Assembly: GCA_965206355.1 (NCBI GenBank)
Contig: OZ242212.1
Span: 2,108,001-2,172,000 of the forward strand
Direction: 5' to 3'
Length of the DNA stretch: 64,000 bases
Source: Spongiihabitans sp965206355
GTDB lineage: Bacteria; Pseudomonadota; Gammaproteobacteria; Arenicellales; Poriferihabitantaceae
A program made the translations under genes and the position numbers. Below the pieces are notes generated by a model. It did not search any database, was not told the DNA's origin, and saw nothing but the letters and a program-made list of their open reading frames with translations. This document shows, in pieces, positions 18,038 through 27,944 of the stretch (position 1 is the stretch's first letter; each line of letters opens with the position of its first letter).

Positions 18038-18565
18038 ATGAATCAATCTGGTCAACGTTCACTCATTCCTGTCAACATCGCAGTGCTCACCATTTCCGAT
18101 AGCCGAACCGAAAAAAACGACAGCTCTGGCGATGCGCTGGTAAACAGATTGCGCAAAACCGGGCATCATCTGCAACAAAGAGCCCTTGTTGCCGATGACC
18201 GCTATCAAATTCGAGCGGTGTTGTCGGCATGGATTGCCGATGCCGATATTCAGGTTATTATAACAAGCGGAGGCACTGGCATCAGTGGTCGAGACGGCTC
18301 ACCTGAAGCCGTAGCACCACTACTCGATAAAACGCTGGATGGATTCGGTGAAACGTTCAGAGCCTTGTCCTACGCGGAGATTGGCACATCAACATTGCAG
18401 TCGCGCAGCTTGGCTGGCGTTGCTAACGGCACCTATATTTTTGTTCTGCCCGGCTCCCCCAGCGCGGTAAAGCTCGCTTGGGAAAAACTAATATGCCAGC
18501 AACTGGACTACCGCACCCGACCGTGTAATCTGGTAGAAATGATGCCAAGACTACTTGAGCAATAA
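18038..18565 (+). CDS. moaB: Molybdenum cofactor biosynthesis protein MoaB/MogA family
   Basis: This is a 175-residue protein with motifs IAVLTISDSRTEKNDSSGD, TSGGTGISGRDGSPEAV and FVLPGSPSAVKLAWEKLI. Members adenylylate molybdopterin or otherwise help insert molybdenum. The short length and lack of other domains favour MoaB. It is transcribed divergently from moaD-moaE, so the 105 bp between them should hold both promoters, and it is followed 57 bp later by parC. Confidence 0.9.
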   Translation: MNQSGQRSLIPVNIAVLTISDSRTEKNDSSGDALVNRLRKTGHHLQQRALVADDRYQIRAVLSAWIADADIQVIITSGGTGISGRDGSPEAVAPLLDKTLDGFGETFRALSYAEIGTSTLQSRSLAGVANGTYIFVLPGSPSAVKLAWEKLICQQLDYRTRPCNLVEMMPRLLEQ

Positions 18566-18622
18566 CCAACCGTAATTCATACATTGCTGATTCGTAATTG
18601 ATAACTTGTAATTCACAACAAC

Positions 18623-20902
18623 ATGGCAAGAAAACCCACATCATCGAAAAACAGCCCCGTCGACAAACCGCTCCGGCTCAATACGTTGCCGATGGCAGAA
18701 TTCACGGAAAATGCCTATCTGCATTATTCGATGTACGTCATTCTCGATCGTGCCCTGCCCAGCATCGCCGACGGCTTAAAACCAGTGCAACGGCGAATCG
18801 TCTATGCGATGTCTGATCTGGGGTTACATGCTACTGCCAAATATAAAAAATCCGCGCGTACCGTGGGCGATGTGCTGGGTAAGTTTCATCCCCATGGTGA
18901 TAGTGCCTGCTACGAAGCAATGGTTTTGATGGCGCAGTCATTCAGTTGCCGTTATCCGCTGATTGATGGTCAGGGTAATTGGGGCAGTCAGGATGATCCA
19001 AAATCTTTCGCGGCAATGCGTTACACCGAATCACGGCTGACCCGATACGCTCAGCTATTGCTTAAGGAATTAGGGCAAGGGACGACGGATTGGACAGCGA
19101 ATTTTGATGGCACGCTGGAGGAGCCTAAACTATTACCCGCGCGTCTGCCGAATGTACTGTTAAACGGCGCATCGGGTATTGCTGTCGGTATGTCCACAGA
19201 TATTCCTCCACACAATATACGCGAGGTCGTAACTGCTTGCATTCGATTGCTGGAGGATTCAAAGACAACTCTGCAACAACTATGTGAACATATCAAAGCA
19301 CCGGATTTCCCTACCGAAGCTGAAATTATTTCCAGCGCAGAAGAGCTTTTTGAAATATACAAAAGCGGTAATGGTTCTGTGCGTCAACGTGCGGCGTGGC
19401 AAAAGGAAGGGGCAGACATTATCATTACTGCCCTGCCCTATCAGGTTTCAGGATCGAAGATTCAAGAACAAATTGCCACGCAAATGCTGGCCAAAAAATT
19501 ACCTATGGTCACCGATTTAAGAGATGAATCGGATCACGAAAGCCCAACCCGTTTAGTCATAGAACCGAGATCTAATCGGATTGACAGCGATGCGATCATG
19601 CAACATCTGTTTGCCACGACAGATTTAGAAAAAAGCTATCGGGTCAATCTGAATATGATTGGCATTGACCGCCGCCCCAGAGTGTTTGACTTGAAATCGC
19701 TGTTACTACAATGGCTCAACTACCGCACTGAAACGATTAAGCGGCGCCTGCAGTTTCGTTATGACAAAGTAGTTGACCGTCTGCATATTCTCGACGGATT
19801 AATGATTGCCTTTTTGAACATTGATGAAGTCATCCACATCATTCGCAATCAGGATCATCCCAAGTCGGCTCTCATAGCACAGTTTGTGTTGAGCGAAGCG
19901 CAGGCCGATGCAGTTCTTGACTTGCGCTTGCGCCAGCTAGCAAAGCTGGAAGAAATCAAGATTAAAAGCGAGCAAAACGAACTTGCGAAAGAGCGTAATT
20001 ATCTTCAATCCTTGCTTAAATCTAAAGCAAAACTGAAGCGTCTGCTACGCGATGAATTATTGGCAGATGCCGCAGAGTATGGAGACGACCGCCGTTCTCC
20101 TATTATCGAGAGAGCTGCCGCCAAGGCACTTGATCACCACACGTTGGTTGTGGCAGAACCGATTACCGTGGTGCTTTCCACAAAGGGTTGGATTCGTGCC
20201 GCAAAAGGGCATGACATTGAGGCAGAGAAACTCAATTTCAAATCGGGTGAAAAATTTCTATGTGCGGTTACCGGTAAAACTAATGATATTTTGGTGTGCA
20301 TAGACTCAAACGGTCGCACTTATTCCATCGCCGCACATAGTCTGCCCTCAGCACGCAGTTTTGGTGAACCATTGATCAGCAGTTGTAACCCGAAACCCGG
20401 TGCAACCTTCCGTGGTTTGATGAGTGGTGATGCCGAAACCAAATACCTGCTGGCTACTGATGCCGGTTATGGATTTATTGCCCGATTGGGCGAGTTAAAC
20501 ACCCGCAATAAAGCAGGCAAAGCAACCCTTAAAGTTGCCGATAACATCAATGTCCTGACACCTCAACATGTTCACGATTTTGATGATGACTGGATTGCGG
20601 TAATTACCAATGTCGGCAGATTGTTGATTTTTACCGTTGGTGAGTTACCACAATTATCAAAAGGCAAAGGCATCAAACTAATCAATATCCCGACCGCAAA
20701 ATTTAACCTCGGGGAAGAATATGTTGTTGATGCCACCCTATTCCGGGAAGGCAACAGTTTACGAATAAGTAGCGGCAAACGCTATCTGAACCTTAAACCT
20801 GCGGACTTTGACAATTATGTCGGCAGTCGCGCCCAACGTGGTAAGTTTTTGCCCCGTGGATTCCGACAGGCACATTCTATTGTTACTATTGGTGTCAATT
20901 GA
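18623..20902 (+). CDS. parC: DNA topoisomerase IV subunit A
   Basis: This is a 759-residue type IIA topoisomerase subunit, which decatenates daughter chromosomes together with ParE. The breakage-reunion domain has the catalytic Tyr134 in AAMRYTESRL. The quinolone-resistance region reads HPHGDSACYEAM, with Ser94 and Glu98 at the positions of E. coli ParC Ser80 and Glu84, so it looks wild-type (quinolone-sensitive). A coiled region with LRLRQLAKLEEIKI follows, then the beta-pinwheel C-terminal domain. Absence of a GyrA box and the shorter length support ParC over GyrA. parE is not in the window. Confidence 0.96.
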   Translation: MARKPTSSKNSPVDKPLRLNTLPMAEFTENAYLHYSMYVILDRALPSIADGLKPVQRRIVYAMSDLGLHATAKYKKSARTVGDVLGKFHPHGDSACYEAMVLMAQSFSCRYPLIDGQGNWGSQDDPKSFAAMRYTESRLTRYAQLLLKELGQGTTDWTANFDGTLEEPKLLPARLPNVLLNGASGIAVGMSTDIPPHNIREVVTACIRLLEDSKTTLQQLCEHIKAPDFPTEAEIISSAEELFEIYKSGNGSVRQRAAWQKEGADIIITALPYQVSGSKIQEQIATQMLAKKLPMVTDLRDESDHESPTRLVIEPRSNRIDSDAIMQHLFATTDLEKSYRVNLNMIGIDRRPRVFDLKSLLLQWLNYRTETIKRRLQFRYDKVVDRLHILDGLMIAFLNIDEVIHIIRNQDHPKSALIAQFVLSEAQADAVLDLRLRQLAKLEEIKIKSEQNELAKERNYLQSLLKSKAKLKRLLRDELLADAAEYGDDRRSPIIERAAAKALDHHTLVVAEPITVVLSTKGWIRAAKGHDIEAEKLNFKSGEKFLCAVTGKTNDILVCIDSNGRTYSIAAHSLPSARSFGEPLISSCNPKPGATFRGLMSGDAETKYLLATDAGYGFIARLGELNTRNKAGKATLKVADNINVLTPQHVHDFDDDWIAVITNVGRLLIFTVGELPQLSKGKGIKLINIPTAKFNLGEEYVVDATLFREGNSLRISSGKRYLNLKPADFDNYVGSRAQRGKFLPRGFRQAHSIVTIGVN

Positions 20903-21146
20903 AAATGGAAATCCCCCTCGTATCATAACAATCGTGTTAGTTATCCAGCCATCCAGTGGTTTTTAATAGACACTATCCAATAGCGGTTGGATAAGACGGT
21001 AGTGATGTAGCAAACCCCATAAGTTTTTGAACTTGTGATTTAGGTTTAGCGCCTTACCCACAGGGCACAAACACCTCCGCAAATCCCTCTATATGCCCGC
21101 GTTGATGGCAGTGCGGTACAATCCATTGATGCAGAATTTATACAAT

Positions 21147-21309
21147 GAGACCTTTGCATGAAAGCCATTTTACCTGCATGCTGTGTCGCCTAAAAGCACC
21201 TACTGTTGGTAAAAATCGTACTCAATCGGTCATTTATAAGCATAAACTCCCTCATTCCGTGCGTTTTTGCCTTGCCTAAAAGCGAAATCATCTTCCGTGC
21301 AAAGGTCTC
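21147..21309 (-). mobile_element. MITE copy 4 (163 bp, long form)
   Basis: This is the long subfamily, with about 24 extra internal bases (CCTACTGTTGGTAAAA region) compared with the 139-bp form. Its ends read GAGACCTTTGCATG and GAGACCTTTGCACG. No target duplication is visible (flanks ACAAT and TAGTT). Confidence 0.88.
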
Positions 21310-21468
21310 TAGTTATATCCTATGGGATATTGACCTATGGGGTATTGAAATCACAACAACCTTTTGATGTCAATTATGCGTGCAGATAGAGCGATTGCAG
21401 CGCAGGCTACAATTTTGCTTGCGAAGGCTATCCTGAATGCCCCATTCCTTATAGTCATCACGCCCTAT

Positions 21469-21607
21469 GAGACCTTTGCACGAAAGCCATTTCACCTGCA
21501 TGCTGCGTTAAAATCGTACTCAATCGGTCACTTATAAGCATAAACTCCCTCATTCCGTGCGTTTTTGCCTTGCCTAAAAGCGAAATCATCTTCCGTGCAA
21601 AGGTCTC
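21469..21607 (-). mobile_element. MITE copy 5 (139 bp)
   Basis: This is the short form, flanked by the 5-bp target duplication CCTAT (21464-21468 and 21608-21612). It lies 159 bp from copy 4 in the same orientation. Confidence 0.9.
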
Positions 21608-21649
21608 CCTATGAAAATATGTAGCTTGCCTTCACTGCCCAAACCACTG

Positions 21650-21935
21650 TTGCCAACATAGCACACTGCCGCCCAGCTCCGCGCCGATTCCGGCATCACC
21701 ATCGCCGCCGTCATAGCGTAATCCTATTTCCATGAGGGGTGTGAATACGCCGTTTGCGCCACAATGGCTTGTTGTTTGACTTCCAGCAGTAAGCGCAGCC
21801 GTTGGCTATTGAGGCTGTGTTTGGCAAAGCCGCTAGCCGTATCAATGTCGGTTTGGGTGAGCGAGAGGTTGCTCTTGAGATTGACCCCGAATTGTTGCAA
21901 AACGCGCAAGCTGTGCCAAAGACGTGCGGGCATAG
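21650..21935 (-). pseudogene. Remnant of an autotransporter beta-barrel domain
   Basis: Read on the minus strand, one frame gives WHSLRVLQQFGVNLKSNLSL and SQRLRLLLEVKQQAIV. After a frameshift near 21760 the next frame gives GVFTPLMEIGLRYDGGDGD and AGIGAELGGSV. The second half is the typical strand pattern of autotransporter barrels (PxxEIGLRYDGGDGxxG). Both ends of the gene are missing. It may derive from a paralogue of the S8 autotransporter at 5.2-7.9 kb or from another type V protein. Confidence 0.65.
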
Positions 21936-21985
21936 AACCGATTATTGACCATTTGAAAGCCGATTTCAGATTATCCAGAAGTCGT
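21914..21985 (+). pseudogene. Remnant of an IS5-type DDE transposase C-terminus
   Basis: QRRAGIEPIIDHLKADFRLS matches the conserved RRRAxIEPxIGHLKxDxRL segment around the catalytic Glu of IS5-type transposases. Neither the upstream D-D region nor the end of the gene is present. It may be the trace of an autonomous element, possibly related to the MITE family, but that link is not shown by the sequence. Confidence 0.6.
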
Positions 21986-22262
21986 GTATTTCTGATTTGG
22001 AAAAGTACGATTTTATTGATTTCTTATGAAAACCCCTAATCCGATTGCTTTACGTTTTTTGAGCGATAGTCTGGAGCCGGATTTTGATTTTTTGGATGGG
22101 CTTTTAAGGGCCGACTAGGTATTTTTAATGTTTAACGCCTGATTTTCAACTACGAAACGGTAAGATTTTGACACGGAGAGTGCCGAGTTAATTTATAATC
22201 CCGCCATCGAGAAATATGAGCAAGAGATAGGGCATCGATAATGAATTTGGTTAAAAAAGAAA

Positions 22263-23612
22263 ATGAGTGATTTTGGTTACAGTTTATTTGGGTTTGTACT
22301 CTCTATCGCAATTTTAGTGACGGTGCATGAGTACGGGCATTTTTGGGTGGCGCGTAAACTGGGCGTTAAAGTACTTAAATTCTCCATTGGTTTTGGCAAA
22401 TCCATGCTGAGCTGGCGCAGAAAAAATGACCCGACCGAGTATTGCGTCGGCATTATTCCGTTAGGTGGCTTCGTTAAAATGCTGGATGAAAGGGAGGGGG
22501 ATGTTGGCGCAGAAGAACGCCACCAGGCATTCAACAGACAATCACTCAAAGTACGCGCCGCTATTGTTGTGGCAGGACCTGCCTTTAACTTTCTGTTTGC
22601 GATTTTAGCGATTTGGCTGGTTTTTGTTGCTGGCAGCGCCGACATTAAACCGATTGTCGGACAGGTGGTTGAAAATTCCATAGCCGAAAACGCTGGTTTC
22701 AAAGCTGGTGATGTGCTGCTCACGCTTGATAGAAAACCGGTCAAATCATGGGGACAGCATCAGTTTTATATGCTTAATCAGGCGATGAAGGGCGACACCA
22801 TGGCATTTTCTGTTAGCCATCCGATTCACGGCAAGCGCACGATCAAGATTGATTTTGGTCACCTTAATCAGCAAACCATTGCCCGACAACCGATTACCTC
22901 GCAAATAGGCATCTGGCCATCTGCACCCGCTGCCAAGGTCGGTCAGGTGGTCGAGAACTCACCAGCTGAACAAGCCGGACTGGTCGTCGGAGACGAGATT
23001 GTCGCGATAGATGGTGTTGCTGTGGATGACTGGGTTGATATGGCAACACAAGTTTCCGCTCAACCAGATAAAGCACTGATGTTTACTATTTTGCGGGGAC
23101 AACGACAGCTTGATATTGTGCTGACACCCGAATTGGTCACCATTGATGGCAAGCAATATGGTCGGATCGGGCTATACAGACCGAGCTTGGAAAATATGAC
23201 ATTACAATTTGGTGTGCCGGAAGCAATCTGGCAGTCCATTAACTATAATTGGTACAGCACCGTCATCACCCTGCGTTCGTTGGGAAGAATGCTAACCGCA
23301 AGAATGTCATCAGAGAACCTGTCCGGTCCCATTACCATAGCCAGATTGGCCGGACATACGGTAAAATCGGGTTATTCTGATTTTTTGAAATTCATGGCGA
23401 TCATCAGCGTCAGTCTTGGGTTATTGAATCTGCTACCTATTCCTGTTCTTGATGGTGGGCATTTGCTGTATTTTTTAGTTGAAGCGATAACCGGCAAAGC
23501 ACCTTCGGAAAAAATTATGCTCTGGGGACAGCAAATTGGCATCGCCATGATACTGATGCTCATGGTGGTCGCATTTTATAACGATATTATACGATTGCTG
23601 TCAATATCATAA
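22263..23612 (+). CDS. rseP: Site-2 intramembrane zinc metalloprotease RseP
   Basis: This 449-residue inner-membrane protease cleaves anti-sigma factors such as RseA in the envelope stress response. The zinc site His22-Glu23-Tyr-Gly-His26 lies in the first helix (VTVHEYGHFWVARKLG) and the third ligand in LLPIPVLDGGHLLYF near the C-terminus. Two PDZ domains lie between (PIVGQVVENSIAENAGFKAGD and VGQVVENSPAEQAGLVVGD). Four membrane helices and the length agree with the family. It heads the envelope cluster, 224 bp before bamA. Confidence 0.96.
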   Translation: MSDFGYSLFGFVLSIAILVTVHEYGHFWVARKLGVKVLKFSIGFGKSMLSWRRKNDPTEYCVGIIPLGGFVKMLDEREGDVGAEERHQAFNRQSLKVRAAIVVAGPAFNFLFAILAIWLVFVAGSADIKPIVGQVVENSIAENAGFKAGDVLLTLDRKPVKSWGQHQFYMLNQAMKGDTMAFSVSHPIHGKRTIKIDFGHLNQQTIARQPITSQIGIWPSAPAAKVGQVVENSPAEQAGLVVGDEIVAIDGVAVDDWVDMATQVSAQPDKALMFTILRGQRQLDIVLTPELVTIDGKQYGRIGLYRPSLENMTLQFGVPEAIWQSINYNWYSTVITLRSLGRMLTARMSSENLSGPITIARLAGHTVKSGYSDFLKFMAIISVSLGLLNLLPIPVLDGGHLLYFLVEAITGKAPSEKIMLWGQQIGIAMILMLMVVAFYNDIIRLLSIS

Positions 23613-23835
23613 CCTCACAGTGCAATCGGTGGCAACTTACGCTCATGTTTTTGTGATCTCTCTGTGATGTTCCGTTCAGCGTTATTGATCGGTTCTTGCC
23701 ACATTGGATACCGCCTCGTTATCATCACCGCAGTTGTTGAATGTGTCATCGTAAGACAACCTGGGGAAACACGCTGGAAAAGGTAACCCGGGAAAAATAA
23801 CGTGATAGTCATAAATAATACACCTTGAATTAACA

Positions 23836-26145
23836 ATGAAAAAAACCACCTTGATCGTTTTATTGCTGGCATTGATGCAGTTTGCATGGACGCAGCTTGC
23901 TTTTGCGATCATCCCGTTTACCATTACTGACATCCGCGTTGAGGGTCTGGAAAGGCTGGAACAAGGTACGGTGTTTAACTACTTGCCCTTGAAAGTAGGT
24001 GATGAAGTCAATGATGAAGAAACACGGATCAGCATAAAAGAATTATTCAAGACCGGTTTTTTCAAAGAAGTCTCTCTCGGACAGGACGGCACCGTGCTGG
24101 TTGTTAGCGTTGTTGAACGCCCCTCAATAGCCAGCATCACCTTCAAAGGTAATGACAAACTAAAAACAGCAGTATTGACACAAGGTTTAGAGCAAGTAGG
24201 AATGGTTGAGGGCAGGATTTTTAATCAGGCACATCTGCAACAGGTTGAACAGGATATAAAAAACGCCTATCTATCTATGGGACGCTATTCCGCAACCGTG
24301 GAAACAAGTATAGAAGCACTTGAGCAAAACCGCGTTGCAATAACGGTAAACATTAACGAGGGTCGCGTTGCCCGGATAAAGAAAATTAATATTATTGGTG
24401 CTAAATCAATATCGGTTAAACGCATAAAAGGTGAAATGCAGCTCAAGGAAAAGCGCGGATATCGTGTGTTTTCGCGTCAGGATCAATATTCAAAACAAAA
24501 ACTTGAAGCAGATATTGAAACTATTCGCAGCTATTATTTGAATCGTGGCTACCATGAATTTGAAATTGTTTCATCCAACTTTGAAATTAGTCCAAACAAG
24601 CAGAACATTTTTATTAGCATTGTCATCAAAGAAGGACAGATATACACCTTCGGAGAATCGATTATTGAAGGTGTTGATGAAGATAAAATAGCAGAATTAC
24701 AGGACATTATTGATATTAAACCCGGTCAGTCATTCTCGCGCCAGAGAATTAACAAAACCCGTCTGGCACTGACTGATTATTTTACCGATGATGGCTTTGC
24801 CTTTGCCGAAGTGCGTTCTGTGTTTGATGCCGACAAGTCTGCCAAAGTGGTTAATATGATTTTTTCCATCATTCCCAAGCAACGGGTTACGGTTCGCAGA
24901 ATTGATATTTCGGGAAACACCTATACCCGTGACGAGGTAATTCGTCAGCAATTAAGACAGTTTGAAGGTGCATGGTATTCGGCATCGGCAATAAAACGCT
25001 CGAAAGACCGATTACAACGACTGGGAATCTTTGGCTCAGTGCAAATCGAAACCCCGCAGGTGGCAGGAAGCAGCGATCAGGTTGATATGAAAGTGGTGGT
25101 TACCGAAGTTGATGCCGGGTCAATCGCGTTATCCGCTGGTTATTCTGATGACGATGGCACATTATTCGGCGTTGAATTTGAACAACGCAATTTATTGGGA
25201 ACGGGTAAACATCTATCGGTAAAATTAAAGACTTCAAATTCCGCAAAAACTGCCATCATTGCCTATACCAATCCATACTATACGCAGGATGGCATAAGTC
25301 GAGGCTTCTCTTTATCCACCCAGCAATCTGATGCAAGCGATGTTGATACCGCCGCCTATACACTGAACCGGAGTGCTGCGGGTGTATTGTATAAAATCCC
25401 GATTGCCGAAACCAATATCGTCAATACTGGGTTGTCGTTGGAGTCAATCAACTTGACAGCTTCTAGCTCAACACCAAATGAATTCCGGATTGTTATTGAT
25501 GAACGACCGAAATCTAACAATCTGGTGCTAACAACGGGTTTTTCACAAGATACGCGCAATAATTTTTTCTTTCCAACACGCGGGTCCAGCAAATCCATTT
25601 CTCTGGAAGCATCACTGCCGGGTAGCGACTTCCAATACTATCGGTTGGATTTGCAAGGTCGCTATTATCTGCCATTAGGTGATCGCCTGACCGTTAAAGG
25701 AGCATTGAATATTGGTTATGGTGATGGTTATGGAAACTCCACTAAATATGGATTACCTTTTTTCAAACACTATTTTGTCGGCGGTGAAAGCTCGGTGCGT
25801 GGTTATCAAGCACGTTCTCTCGGTCCTCGCCCCGTAGCAAGCCCGAAAACGGGATCTCCAATCGGCGGTGCTTCTCGAATCGTAATTAACCTTGAAGCCT
25901 TATTCCCTGCTTTTGGTGCCAACAACAGCAATGACAAAAGATTTGGCCTATTTGTCGATGGTGGCATGGTCTATGGAAACTCTGAAAGAATTAATCTGGG
26001 TAGTATGCGATACTCAGCAGGGGTGTTTTTTCACTGGTTCTCGGCAGTCGGCCCTTTCAGTATAAGTTACGGCGTGCCTTTTAATAATCAACCGGATGAT
26101 AAACACGAATCCCTGCAAATTTCAATCGGCACGGTATTTCGATAG
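23836..26145 (+). CDS. bamA: Outer membrane protein assembly factor BamA
   Basis: This 769-residue essential outer-membrane insertase has a signal peptide (LIVLLLALMQFAWTQLAFA), then five POTRA repeats in the periplasm (about residues 25-425) and a 16-stranded barrel. Barrel landmarks are GVEFEQRNLLGTGKHLSV, the FFPTRGSSKSISLEAS strand, the VRGY motif in GGESSVRGYQARSLG (loop 6) and the C-terminal Phe-Arg. The lipoprotein partner BamC is encoded at 53.7 kb. Confidence 0.97.
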   Translation: MKKTTLIVLLLALMQFAWTQLAFAIIPFTITDIRVEGLERLEQGTVFNYLPLKVGDEVNDEETRISIKELFKTGFFKEVSLGQDGTVLVVSVVERPSIASITFKGNDKLKTAVLTQGLEQVGMVEGRIFNQAHLQQVEQDIKNAYLSMGRYSATVETSIEALEQNRVAITVNINEGRVARIKKINIIGAKSISVKRIKGEMQLKEKRGYRVFSRQDQYSKQKLEADIETIRSYYLNRGYHEFEIVSSNFEISPNKQNIFISIVIKEGQIYTFGESIIEGVDEDKIAELQDIIDIKPGQSFSRQRINKTRLALTDYFTDDGFAFAEVRSVFDADKSAKVVNMIFSIIPKQRVTVRRIDISGNTYTRDEVIRQQLRQFEGAWYSASAIKRSKDRLQRLGIFGSVQIETPQVAGSSDQVDMKVVVTEVDAGSIALSAGYSDDDGTLFGVEFEQRNLLGTGKHLSVKLKTSNSAKTAIIAYTNPYYTQDGISRGFSLSTQQSDASDVDTAAYTLNRSAAGVLYKIPIAETNIVNTGLSLESINLTASSSTPNEFRIVIDERPKSNNLVLTTGFSQDTRNNFFFPTRGSSKSISLEASLPGSDFQYYRLDLQGRYYLPLGDRLTVKGALNIGYGDGYGNSTKYGLPFFKHYFVGGESSVRGYQARSLGPRPVASPKTGSPIGGASRIVINLEALFPAFGANNSNDKRFGLFVDGGMVYGNSERINLGSMRYSAGVFFHWFSAVGPFSISYGVPFNNQPDDKHESLQISIGTVFR

Positions 26146-26222
26146 TAATGCGCTTTCGTATTTTTTGCTGGCATTCATAACTTGACAACATAACCACTAA
26201 TCTACTTAAAAAAATTTTTGAA

Positions 26223-26765
26223 ATGACTTACAAAAAAACTTCCGGAATCAGCTTGCCCGGAATCGCCTTGCAAGCACTTTACCTGAGCATGCTAGTCGCA
26301 CTGCCACTGCAGGCGCAAGCAGAAAAATTGGCTTATGTTGATGCACGGCGGTTGGTCAATGAAGCCCCTCAAGGCAAAGATGAATTACAAATTCTTGAAC
26401 AAAGTTTCAGTGCGAGAAAGCGTCAGTTAACCGGCAACATTGAATCATTCAAAGCACAGGAAGCACAGTTTCAAAAAAATGCTTTAGCGCTTTCTGAAGA
26501 GGAGCGTCAAAGCAAAGCGGCTGAATTACTGGATTTGCAAAGAACCTTGCAGCGCGATGAAAAAAACTATGGTGAAGATTATGAACGCAGTCACAATCAG
26601 GGATTAATGCGACTCGAAAAACTCATCTCTGAGGTCATTATTGAATTAGCTAAAAAAGAAGGTATTGATTTGGTGCTACAACAAGTCGTGTATGCCAGTC
26701 CGAAAATAGACTTTACCGAGCGCGTCTTGAAAGAATTAAAAAAACGTCATCAGCAAAAAAAGTAA
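26223..26765 (+). CDS. skp: Periplasmic chaperone Skp/OmpH
   Basis: This is a 180-residue protein with a signal peptide ending near LPLQAQA, then KLAYVDARRLVNEAPQGKDE, a long charged helical coiled-coil arm and a C-terminal beta piece (IDLVLQQVVYASPKIDFTE). Skp trimers hold unfolded outer-membrane proteins and hand them to the Bam complex. Its place between bamA and lpxD is the conserved one. Confidence 0.93.
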   Translation: MTYKKTSGISLPGIALQALYLSMLVALPLQAQAEKLAYVDARRLVNEAPQGKDELQILEQSFSARKRQLTGNIESFKAQEAQFQKNALALSEEERQSKAAELLDLQRTLQRDEKNYGEDYERSHNQGLMRLEKLISEVIIELAKKEGIDLVLQQVVYASPKIDFTERVLKELKKRHQQKK

Positions 26766-26828
26766 TGCGGCCGATGAAAATTCCAAACCACATCACGCCT
26801 TAACGATTTTAACGAACTATTTTAACAA

Positions 26829-27869
26829 TTGGCTAACTCTATTATAAAGACTGAGACAATAAGCGTGATTTCATTGCAGCAGATTGCCGAAATTGTTGAC
26901 GGAGTAGTACTCGGAAATGGCGATTATCCAATCCGATTTATACATAGCTTAGAACACGCCAGCCGCGATTCTATTACGTTTTTCGGAGACCGAAAAAAAA
27001 AACAACAGTTACAAAACACACAGGCAGGTGCGGTTTTAATCTCTCATGAGCATGCCGATTTATATACCGGCAACAAAGTTATCGTAACCGACCCCTGCCT
27101 TGCCCATGCGCGAATAAGCCGATTATTTAAGCGCTATCCCTGTCATCAACAAGTCGGCGTTGATGACACTGCCCGCCTTGCTAGTGGCACTAAATTGGGC
27201 AATGACCTGTCCATTGGACGCTATGTTACGATTGGACAGGGCGTTACGCTGGGTGATCGTGTGCTCATCGGTAATGGTGTTCATATCGGTGAGGATGTTG
27301 AAATTGGTGATGACACGGTGATAGAAGATCAGGTCGTTATTTGTAGCGGTTGTCGTATCGGCAAGCGTTGTTGTCTTTCACCCGCTGCGGTTATCGGTGC
27401 AAGTGGATTTGGTTATGCACGCAATCAGGAACGCTGGGAAAAAATTGAGCAGCTCGGTGCTGTGCTGATAGGTGATGATGTTGACATTGGTGCCAACACC
27501 ACAATCGATCGAGGCACGCTTGATGACACCCGCATTGGCGATGGCGTAAAACTTGATAATCAAATACTGATAGCGCACAATGTTCAGGTAGGTGATAACA
27601 CGATAATGGCAGGCGGTGTTGGTATCGCTGGCAGTACGGAAATAGGTCAGCGTTGTCAATTCGCTGCCCGTGTTGGTATTTTGGGACATCTGAAAATAGC
27701 CGATGATGTTATCGTTTTATCCAATAGTCTGGTTACCCACTCAATTAAAACAGCAGGCGAGTATGCGTCAACCATTGCGGTACAGCCTGCGCAACAATGG
27801 CGTAAAACCGCTGCCCTAATTCGGCGATTAGACAAATTGGTTACGAAAGTGAAAAAACTGGATATGTAA
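26829..27869 (+). CDS. lpxD: UDP-3-O-acylglucosamine N-acyltransferase
   Basis: This 346-residue enzyme adds the second acyl chain in lipid A synthesis. An N-terminal uridine-binding domain is followed by a left-handed beta-helix of hexapeptide repeats (LGDRVLIGNGVHIGEDVEIG and many more). The active-site His lies in QILIAHNVQVGDNT, and GVGIAGSTEIGQRC follows. The longest frame begins with TTG at 26829; a GTG at 26865 (VISLQQIAEIVDG) gives a start closer to the family norm. Confidence 0.95.
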   Translation: MANSIIKTETISVISLQQIAEIVDGVVLGNGDYPIRFIHSLEHASRDSITFFGDRKKKQQLQNTQAGAVLISHEHADLYTGNKVIVTDPCLAHARISRLFKRYPCHQQVGVDDTARLASGTKLGNDLSIGRYVTIGQGVTLGDRVLIGNGVHIGEDVEIGDDTVIEDQVVICSGCRIGKRCCLSPAAVIGASGFGYARNQERWEKIEQLGAVLIGDDVDIGANTTIDRGTLDDTRIGDGVKLDNQILIAHNVQVGDNTIMAGGVGIAGSTEIGQRCQFAARVGILGHLKIADDVIVLSNSLVTHSIKTAGEYASTIAVQPAQQWRKTAALIRRLDKLVTKVKKLDM

Positions 27870-27944
27870 GTAAAACTTGTTGATGACAAATCACCATAAA
27901 AAGCACAGAATACGGGAATACCGCGTCAACTCAAAGGCCACACC

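Larger units (their letters stand above)
20903..22262. other. 1.36-kb gene-poor breakpoint region between parC and rseP
   Basis: It holds two MITEs, an autotransporter barrel remnant (minus), an IS5-like transposase remnant (plus) and a possible 30-codon frame at 22026-22118 starting MKTPNPIALRFLS. The usual gammaproteobacterial genes upstream of rseP (uppS, cdsA, dxr) are not here, so the ancestral cluster was probably cut at this point. The 244 bases after parC show nothing. Confidence 0.7.
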
